Part shown: positions 5,500 through 9,560 of the stretch, piece after piece | Position numbering within the stretch: the first letter of the stretch is position 1 | Layout: the number at the start of each line of letters is the position of its first letter | Assembly (NCBI GenBank): GCA_020443945.1 | Contig: JAIZWN010000151.1 | Coordinates: 1-9,560, forward strand | Reading direction: 5' to 3' | Origin: Candidatus Thiosymbion ectosymbiont of Robbea hypermnestra | GTDB lineage: Bacteria; Pseudomonadota; Gammaproteobacteria; Chromatiales; Chromatiaceae | DNA length: 9,560 bases | Program-made: the position numbers and the translations under genes | Notes under the pieces: generated by a model | What the model was told of the DNA's origin: nothing | Database searches by the model: none | The model's input: the letters and a program-made list of their open reading frames with translations, nothing else

Positions 5500-5744
5500 A
5501 ACCGCAAAGGCGCGAAGAACGCAAAGATTTTATGGTTGGGTTAGAAACCTTATGAAGGAGTACCCAACCGGTTTCGACTGATTTGCGTCCATTTGCGGCG
5601 CAAAGGAATTTCCATGAGAGTGCATCGCTTCGTGAGAAGGCGCAACCTCGCTGGAGGGTAAGAAAGAAGCAAATGAGGTTTCGTGAATCGTGGAAGTGAA
5701 GATTCGATTTTGCGAACCTTTGCGCCCTTTGCGTCTTTGCGGTT
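5500..5744. repeat. CGCAAAG/CGCAAAT phased repeat block between nuoI and nuoJ
   Basis: The 277-bp nuoI-nuoJ gap contains no gene. It is bordered by inverted arms 5500-5530 and 5714-5744 (25 of 31 positions match), each built of CGCAAAG-type units spaced 8-10 bp. Inside lie two 10-bp-phased ATTTGCG units at 5581 and 5591, as in the block before nuoH, and a GGTTGGGT (5534-5541)/ACCCAACC (5562-5569) palindrome. The right arm ends only 11 bp before the nuoJ ATG at 5756. The block resembles a small non-autonomous repeat element; mobility is not shown. Confidence 0.75.
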
Positions 5745-5755
5745 AAAAAAAACCT

Positions 5756-6409
5756 ATGCCGGATCCGATTATGGGCTTTGAAAAGATTCTCTTCTACGTC
5801 TTCGCAAGTATCGCCGTCATCGCGGCCGGCATGGTGGTCACCCGCCGTAATCCGGTCCACGCGGTGCTCTACCTGGTGCTGGCCTTCGTGGCGAGTGCCG
5901 GGCTCTGGATACTCCTGGAGGCGGAATTCCTCGCCATCGCCCTGGTGCTGGTCTATGTGGGCGCCGTGATGGTCCTGTTCCTCTTCGTGGTCATGATGCT
6001 GGACATCGACGTAGCGGCCATGCGCGCCCAGTTCATCCGCTACCTGCCGCTCGGGCTCCTGATCGCCGTCGTCATGCTGGCGGAGATCTTCCTGGTTGTA
6101 GGGCCGGATACCTTCGGCCTGGAGCAGTTCGCCAAGCCCCAGGCCCAGCCGGCGGATTACAGCAACACCTCCGAGCTGGGGATGGTCCTGTACACCGTCT
6201 ACATGTATCCCTTCGAGATCGCGGCGGTAATCCTGTTGGTCGCCATCGTTGCCGCTATCCGGCTGACCTTGCGCCGCCGTCCCGATACCAAATACGAGGA
6301 CCCGGCGCGGCAAGTGCGGGTCAAAAAAGGATCGGATCGAGTCCGAATCGTCCAAGTGCCGGCGGAGCCCAGGGTAGTGCCCGTACCGGACAAGGTGGAA
6401 ACGCAATGA
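5756..6409 (+). CDS. nuoJ: NADH:quinone oxidoreductase subunit J (NuoJ)
   Basis: A membrane subunit of complex I with about five transmembrane helices; it helps couple quinone chemistry to proton translocation. The 217-aa product has the conserved FEKILFYVFASIAV start, RRNPVHAVLYLVLAF, EAEFLAIALVLVYVGAVMVLF cut by short charged turns, and a basic cytoplasmic tail. Two in-frame starts are possible: ATG 5756 (as annotated) and ATG 5771, which would give the more usual MGFEKI start. Neither has a recognisable Shine-Dalgarno, because the repeat block and an A8 run occupy the leader. The stop overlaps the nuoK start in an ATGA junction, so the two are translationally coupled. Confidence 0.96.
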   Translation: MPDPIMGFEKILFYVFASIAVIAAGMVVTRRNPVHAVLYLVLAFVASAGLWILLEAEFLAIALVLVYVGAVMVLFLFVVMMLDIDVAAMRAQFIRYLPLGLLIAVVMLAEIFLVVGPDTFGLEQFAKPQAQPADYSNTSELGMVLYTVYMYPFEIAAVILLVAIVAAIRLTLRRRPDTKYEDPARQVRVKKGSDRVRIVQVPAEPRVVPVPDKVETQ

Positions 6410-6711
6410 TTTCCCTGACCGAATATCTGCTGTTGGGAGGGCTCCTGTTCTCCATCGGCGTTGCCGGGATCTTCCTCAACCGGAAGAACGTCATCATCCT
6501 GCTCATGTGCATCGAGCTCATGCTCTTGGCGGTGAATATGAACTTCATCGCCTTCTCCCACTTCCTGGGGGATGTCACGGGGCAGATCTTCGTATTCTTC
6601 ATCCTTACGGTGGCGGCGGCGGAGGCCGCCATTGGTCTGGCGATCCTTGTAGTCTTGTTCCGTGCTCGTCAAACGATCAATGTAGAGGATCTGGATGCCT
6701 TGAAGGGGTGA
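6406..6711 (+). CDS. nuoK: NADH:quinone oxidoreductase subunit K (NuoK)
   Basis: A small three-helix antiporter-related (MrpC-like) subunit in the proton-pumping arm of complex I. It is 101 aa, a standard length. The key buried acidic residues are present: E37 in CIELMLLAVN (helix 2) and E73 in AAAEAAIGLAI (helix 3), equivalent to the two essential glutamates of E. coli NuoK. The start lies in the ATGA overlap with nuoJ and has AGGTGG upstream inside nuoJ. nuoL would normally come next, but accessory DNA follows at once and no nuoL sequence is seen up to 9560. Confidence 0.97.
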   Translation: MISLTEYLLLGGLLFSIGVAGIFLNRKNVIILLMCIELMLLAVNMNFIAFSHFLGDVTGQIFVFFILTVAAAEAAIGLAILVVLFRARQTINVEDLDALKG

Positions 6712-6938
6712 ATCCTGATCGACGTTTGTTCCAATAGCCTGATCGCAATCTCAGCTATGATCGACAAACCGGCCGGCAAGGTTGCCAGAGAGCTTGGTAT
6801 AGAAACCTATTGGGATTCCTCGGAGATCGAAGAAATGTAATCCCGTATGGGGTAGCGTGGCATTTGGTATCCAGAATCGAAAAAATCTGAAGGGATGATT
6901 GTCGCAGAAAACACAGAGGAAATACCAAGTAACCCCCA
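6712..6938 (+). other. non-coding gap after nuoK with a short unassigned open frame
   Basis: The frame around 6757-6840 (ATG to TAA, 27 codons, MIDKPAGKVARELGIETYWD...) is open and also continues upstream of the ATG without stops to the nuoK end. It could be a remnant of a larger gene, but I do not recognise it and there is no ribosome site. The rest up to the inverted repeat at 6939 shows nothing I can name. Confidence 0.3.
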
Positions 6939-6972
6939 TAGGATGCGGTGAGCGTAGCGAACCGCATCAATT
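6939..6972 (+). repeat. left inverted repeat / REP-like hairpin
   Basis: TAGG then stem GATGCGGT, loop GAGCGTAGCGA and stem ACCGCATC, then AATT. The stem is 8 bp and perfect. It ends 40 bp before the nuclease start codon, inside its leader. Confidence 0.85.
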
Positions 6973-7012
6973 ATTGGCAGAGATTATCCCAAAATTAGGC
7001 AAGGAGAAAACG

Positions 7013-8089
7013 ATGGATCTTATCGACCGCATAAAGGAGCTTGCTTCTAGGATTCCAAAACAACTCGAGCATATTCAGACCGAGGAGGCTACCAAAAACG
7101 CTTTTATCATGCCGTTCATCAGTGCTCTCGGCTATGATGTCTTTAACCCAACTGAGGTTATTCCGGAATTTACGGCCGACATCGGAACAAAAAGGGGTGA
7201 GAAAGTAGACTACGCGATACAAAAAGAAGGCGAAATTATCATTCTGATCGAGTGCAAATGGGCGGGGGCTGACCTTCATCAAGACCATGCGTCCCAGCTT
7301 TACAGGTACTTCTCCGCAACCGAGGCCAGGTTCGCAATTCTTACAAATGGAATAGATTACGAATTTTATTCGGATATCGATGAATCCAACAAAATGGATT
7401 CAAAGCCATTCTTCACTTTTAACATCCTCGGTTTTCAGGATCACCAAGTTGCGGAGCTTAAGAAATTTACAAAATCAACGTTCTCACTGGAAGATATTTT
7501 GACCACGGCAAGCACGCTAAAATATACGGGCGCCATAAAAAAGATTTTAGAAGAAGAATTATCAACCCCATCAGAACCCTTTGTCCGTTTCTTTGCATCG
7601 CAGATTTTCGATGGAAGGTTGACAAAACCAGTTATCGAGCAATTTACCGAGATCGTCAAAGAGGCGAGGAAACAGTTCATAAATGAACGAATCAATGAAA
7701 GATTAAAGTCGGCACTGTCGGCAAATGATGCCCCGAACACAGAAATCAATAAGGAAGAAAAGGAAAATGTGGAAGACTCGCAGGAAGGTAAAAGCGGTAT
7801 TGTTTCTACCGAAGAAGAAATAGAAGGGTATCATGTGGTCAAGGCGATACTCCGCGAGACACTGGACGCCAAAAGGATCACAATGAGAGATACCAAGAGC
7901 TATTGCGGCATATTACTCGATGACAACAATAGGAAACCGCTCTGTCGCCTGCATTTCAACTCCGCTCAAAAATATATTGGCATCCTATCCGGGAAAGAAG
8001 AAGATCGTGTTGCCATCGATTCGGTTGATGACATCTATAAATACTCGGACCGGATCAAGGCAACCGCATTGGAGTATGAGCAAGAATAA
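7013..8089 (+). CDS. solitary HsdR N-terminal-type (HSDR_N_2) PD-(D/E)xK nuclease family protein
   Basis: The 358-aa product has an N-terminal type I restriction R-subunit-like nuclease domain: KQLEHIQTEEATKNAFIMPF with LGYDVFNPTEVIPEF, then the catalytic core D66 in EKVDYAI and E80-x-K82 in LIECKWAGADL, followed by the QLYRYF motif (Q95) and TEARFAILTNG. This PD-(D/E)xK set is complete. The middle is helical (FVRFFASQI, QFINERINERLKSAL). After an acidic linker, a C-terminal domain from about residue 270 (GYHVVKAILRETL, then RKPLCRLHF and EDRVAIDS) is unassigned. There is no helicase domain and no HsdM or HsdS gene, so it is not a conventional type I enzyme; target and partner are unknown. 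The ATG at 7013 has AAGGAG at 7001-7006. The open frame extends 5' through the hairpin to a TTG at 6899, which I reject as the start. Confidence 0.88.
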   Translation: MDLIDRIKELASRIPKQLEHIQTEEATKNAFIMPFISALGYDVFNPTEVIPEFTADIGTKRGEKVDYAIQKEGEIIILIECKWAGADLHQDHASQLYRYFSATEARFAILTNGIDYEFYSDIDESNKMDSKPFFTFNILGFQDHQVAELKKFTKSTFSLEDILTTASTLKYTGAIKKILEEELSTPSEPFVRFFASQIFDGRLTKPVIEQFTEIVKEARKQFINERINERLKSALSANDAPNTEINKEEKENVEDSQEGKSGIVSTEEEIEGYHVVKAILRETLDAKRITMRDTKSYCGILLDDNNRKPLCRLHFNSAQKYIGILSGKEEDRVAIDSVDDIYKYSDRIKATALEYEQE

Positions 8090-8102
8090 TGTTTGACAAG
8101 AG

Positions 8103-8124
8103 AAAATCAACAATTGGTTTTTTT
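8103..8124 (+). terminator. weak AT-rich terminator candidate after the nuclease gene
   Basis: An 8-bp stem, AAAATCAA (8103-8110) with TTGGTTTT (8114-8121), includes one G-U pair and a CAA loop, and runs into a 7-T tract (8118-8124). It lies 14 bp past the stop. The stem is AT-rich, so strength is doubtful. Confidence 0.3.
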
Positions 8125-8180
8125 GATGTAGTCAGTATTGATCTGGAAAGGATGGGCGGAGAACCTTGCTACGGAGACTA

Positions 8181-8214
8181 AATTGATGCGGTTCGCTTTA
8201 CTCACCGCATCCTA
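8181..8214 (-). repeat. right inverted repeat / REP-like hairpin
   Basis: Inverted copy of 6939-6972: AATT, GATGCGGT stem, loop with TTTACTC in place of CTACGCTC, ACCGCATC stem, CCTA. The three differences are confined to the loop, so the stem and flanks are fully conserved. Confidence 0.85.
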
Positions 8215-8264
8215 CACGTGAGCTGAAATGAGGGTGCCAGAAGGGTGAATACAGGAGCCAAACG

Positions 8265-8492
8265 ATGTTAAAAGATGTGTTACAAGCTCTTAAAATGTTG
8301 AAACAGGTTGAAAACCCTCCCAAAGAAGTCAAAGATGCTTTGGAATTTCTGGAGCAATCAGTTCAAATCCACGCAAAGCAAAACTTGTTGGATTTGATGA
8401 CGGTTGGGGATGTGATTGGATATGATGAGCTACAAAGCAGTTTATTGGAAATGGCCGATTTTATTGAAAGGATGAAAAACCGAACGCAATAA
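8265..8492 (+). CDS. unassigned 75-aa small protein
   Basis: I do not recognise this protein. It is mostly charged, amphipathic helix (LKDVLQALKMLKQVENPPKE, then DALEFLEQSVQIHAKQN and LLEMADFIERMKN), with no cysteines, signal peptide or membrane segment. The ATG at 8265 has AGGAG at 8253-8257 with 7-nt spacing, which supports real translation. It lies 50 bp outside the right inverted repeat of the nuclease cassette and just upstream of a zinc-ribbon fragment that is in the same reading frame past its stop. The size and the toxin-antitoxin surroundings would suit a small regulatory or antitoxin-like protein, but nothing in the sequence proves it. Confidence 0.6.
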   Translation: MLKDVLQALKMLKQVENPPKEVKDALEFLEQSVQIHAKQNLLDLMTVGDVIGYDELQSSLLEMADFIERMKNRTQ

Positions 8493-8507
8493 GAGCTTGG
8501 TGATCCT

Positions 8508-8579
8508 ATCAGGTGGGAATCCATACCGGCTTGGATCTGTACTCAGTGCGGGGAGGCCTTTTTCGCTCCAGCGGCTTGA
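8508..8579 (+). pseudogene. C-terminal fragment of a YgiT/MqsA-type zinc-ribbon antitoxin (copy A)
   Basis: The frame reads WESIPAWICTQCGEAFFAPA to a TGA at 8577. IPAWxCTQCGExFF is the second CxxC knuckle region of YgiT-like zinc-finger antitoxins. The first CxxC and the start are missing, and the DNA-binding tail is replaced after EAFF by a palindromic repeat. The DNA 8525-8564 recurs at 9277-9315. It is a non-functional remnant. Confidence 0.55.
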
Positions 8580-8633
8580 TGGTTTCATGACGCTGGAGCG
8601 TCAGGATTTGCTCCCACGCTGGAGCGTGGGAGC
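8564..8633. repeat. nested CGCTGGAGCG palindromes
   Basis: Two perfect hairpins with identical TGGA loops: TGACGC/GCGTCA (8588-8603) and GCTCCCACGC/GCGTGGGAGC (8610-8633, 10-bp stem). The first also shares CGCTGGAGCG (8591-8600) with its complement CGCTCCAGCG at 8564-8573, so an alternative longer fold is possible. There is no T-run. They resemble a dispersed intergenic palindrome family that has invaded the zinc-ribbon fragment. Confidence 0.7.
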
Positions 8634-8676
8634 CAGAAGACGGGATACCTGAATAGTTACGTTGGGAGATCTAAAA

Positions 8677-8931
8677 ATGGTTCAGTTAGTAAAAATAGGC
8701 GATTCCCAAGGCATAAGAATACCCAAGCCTTTGATCGAACAGGCCCATTTGGAAGGGAAAGATCTGAAATTACAAATCATTAATGATGGCTTATTAATAA
8801 CCTCTAAAAAGAAAGCTCGGGATGGTTGGAAACAGGCGATAGAGGAAACAATTGCTGCCCGGGGGCACGAAAAGACTGATGAGGAATGGTTGGATTTACC
8901 TTTGGATTCGGATAAATATCTGGAGTGGTAA
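8677..8931 (+). CDS. mazE: MazE-type antitoxin (SpoVT-AbrB domain)
   Basis: An 84-aa antitoxin. The N-terminus MVQLVKIGDSQGIRIPKPLI is the swapped-hairpin AbrB/MazE DNA-binding fold with the G(D/N)S-G-RIP core, followed by the strands KDLKLQIINDGLLI. The acidic C-terminal half (EETIAARGHEKTDEEWLDLP) is the flexible tail that would wrap around MazF. The ATG at 8677 has GGGAGA at 8664-8669 with a 7-nt gap and is preferred to the in-frame TTG at 8662. The stop and the mazF start share one base (TAATG), so they are translationally coupled. Autorepression of the pair is expected from the family, but no operator is evident. Confidence 0.92.
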   Translation: MVQLVKIGDSQGIRIPKPLIEQAHLEGKDLKLQIINDGLLITSKKKARDGWKQAIEETIAARGHEKTDEEWLDLPLDSDKYLEW

Positions 8932-9248
8932 TGATAAAACGGTTCGATGTATGGTTGGTTAGTCTTAATCCGACAAAAGGAAAGGAGATCAATAAAACCC
9001 GTCCTTGTGTTGTAATATCACCTGATGAAATATCAGCACTTTCAACGGTGCTCGTGGCTCCAATGACTACAAAGGGTTTTGAGTTTCCATGTCGTATCGT
9101 TTGTAAGTTTAAAGGGAAAAGTGGGCTGATTTTACTGGATCAGATCAGGGCCGTTGATAAATCGAGGTTGGTAAGGAAGCTTGGAGTAATAAGTGCCAAA
9201 ACACAGATAGAGTTATGTGAATGCTTACAAGAGATGTTCGAGTATTGA
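8931..9248 (+). CDS. mazF: MazF/PemK-family mRNA interferase toxin
   Basis: A 105-aa protein with the complete MazF/PemK fold: FDVWLVSLNPTKGKEINKTR, then PCVVISPDE, TVLVAPMTTKG and LILLDQIRAVDKSRLV. MazF toxins are ribosome-independent, sequence-specific mRNA interferases. The conserved R-P-x-V-V-x-S-P and L-D-Q-I-R-x-x-D segments around the active site are intact, so it should be active unless held by MazE. The ATG at 8931 overlaps the mazE stop; an upstream in-frame GTG at 8925 is not needed. The pair lies between two decayed copies of a zinc-ribbon antitoxin end. Confidence 0.95.
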   Translation: MIKRFDVWLVSLNPTKGKEINKTRPCVVISPDEISALSTVLVAPMTTKGFEFPCRIVCKFKGKSGLILLDQIRAVDKSRLVRKLGVISAKTQIELCECLQEMFEY

Positions 9249-9402
9249 AAAGGCAGCTACCAAGCACCTTGGCCGAACCGGCTTGGGTCTGTACTCAGTG
9301 CGGGAGGCATTTTTCTCGGAGGACGAAGTTGATCACATGCAAAAGGCTTTGAAACAAATTGACCGGGAAACGACGGAATTGATGACAGATGCCGTTGCCT
9401 AA
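9245..9402 (+). pseudogene. frameshifted YgiT/MqsA-type zinc-ribbon antitoxin C-terminus (copy B)
   Basis: One frame gives AEPAWVCTQCG up to 9303; the next frame continues as EAFFSEDEVDHMQKALKQID and RETTELMTDAVA to the TAA at 9400. The two halves are restored to one protein by adding a G at the GGG run (9302-9304), which is GGGG in copy A at 8550-8553. The first zinc knuckle and a start are absent, so only the C-terminal half of the antitoxin remains. Unlike copy A it keeps the helical tail. The upstream part overlaps the end of mazF. It is not functional as it stands. Confidence 0.6.
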
Positions 9403-9560
9403 CGGTTGGGGGTAGTGTTGTAGTTTTGTGATCTGTGGTGCTTGAATCCGCAGATTACGCAGATTCTCGCCGATGAAAAAATGGGGACCTATATACATAG
9501 CTAGCCAAAGCCACGACTCCGTAACCGTTCAGCCCCCACCGCGTCATTCCGGCAGGGATT
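9403..9560. other. non-coding end of window with a phased CGCAGAT repeat
   Basis: CGCAGATTA and CGCAGATTCT lie in tandem at 9449-9467, then a degenerate CGCCGAT; the period is 9-10 bp. This is a third sequence type of the phased repeats seen at 118-215 and 5500-5744. No gene is seen. nuoL is expected further downstream. Confidence 0.45.

Larger units (their letters stand above)
6939..8214. mobile_element. putative 1.28-kb cassette bounded by 34-bp inverted repeats, carrying an HsdR-N nuclease gene
   Basis: 6939-6972 and 8181-8214 are inverted copies identical at 31 of 34 positions. Both arms are themselves hairpins of the TAGG/GAGCGTAGCGA family seen elsewhere in the window. The only gene inside is the nuclease at 7013-8089. 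The unit sits where nuoL should follow nuoK and is AT-richer than nuoJ/K. No transposase is encoded in it. If it moves, the enzyme must act in trans; a REP-associated tyrosine transposase is one possibility. No clear target-site duplication is seen. Mobility is inferred. Confidence 0.5.

Noticed and set aside
5390..6406. Long open frame (338 codons) on the - strand
   Set aside because: It lies antisense to nuoJ and the repeat block, is rich in Asp/His/Arg/Gln as expected for the complement of GC-rich membrane-protein codons, and shows no domain.
6899..7012. N-terminal 38-codon extension of the nuclease from TTG 6899
   Set aside because: It would translate the hairpin repeat (GCGERSEPHQ is repeat-derived); ATG 7013 has an AAGGAG ribosome site and matches the family start.
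9217..9402. 61-codon frame read as a gene
   Set aside because: It begins inside mazF and joins the zinc-ribbon tail only through a frameshift; treated as a pseudogene remnant.
9401..9543. Inverted repeat AACGGTTGGGGG versus CCGTTCAGCCCCC at the window end
   Set aside because: The arms do not align without several gaps; it could be chance or an incomplete element cut by the window edge.

Overview
The window is part of a respiratory complex I (nuo) operon from what looks like a gammaproteobacterium. The NuoH, NuoI, NuoJ and NuoK sequences, the Azotobacter-type 7Fe ferredoxin and the mix of accessory genes suggest this. A sulfur-oxidising or Chromatiales-like lineage is only a guess. The nuo genes keep the canonical order H-I-J-K on the + strand and have GC-rich third positions, but the operon is opened at several gene junctions and filled with AT-richer accessory DNA and intergenic repeats.

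Layout: (1) 1-279, a leader with two kinds of short phased repeats, then nuoH (280-1314). (2) 1315-4304, a toxin-antitoxin-rich insert between nuoH and nuoI. It holds a HicB-like antitoxin whose C-terminus has been replaced by the tail of a DUF433 protein, a frameshifted DUF5615 toxin copy, an intact YefM-like/YoeB pair, an intact DUF433/DUF5615 pair, a decapitated XRE-type antitoxin fragment, and an exported FmdE-domain protein. (3) fdxA-like 7Fe ferredoxin (4363-4686), then a five-hairpin palindrome array (4699-4842) in front of nuoI (4987-5478). (4) A 277-bp repeat block between nuoI and nuoJ, then overlapping nuoJ and nuoK (5756-6711). (5) 6712-9560, a second insert where nuoL would be expected. 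It holds a solitary HsdR-N-type nuclease gene inside a 34-bp inverted repeat (6939-8214), an unassigned 75-aa protein, and mazEF bracketed by two decayed copies of the same zinc-ribbon antitoxin C-terminus.

Functionally, nuoH/I/J/K encode the quinone-proximal membrane and hydrophilic-arm subunits of NADH:quinone oxidoreductase. All four appear intact, so the inserts sit between genes and spare the reading frames. The accessory genes are stabilisation or defence modules (YoeB, MazF, DUF5615, HsdR-N nuclease) at different stages of decay. The most notable points are the use of nuo junctions as landing sites, the inverted-repeat-bounded nuclease cassette, two in-frame gene chimeras made from antitoxin parts, and the palindrome array before nuoI.
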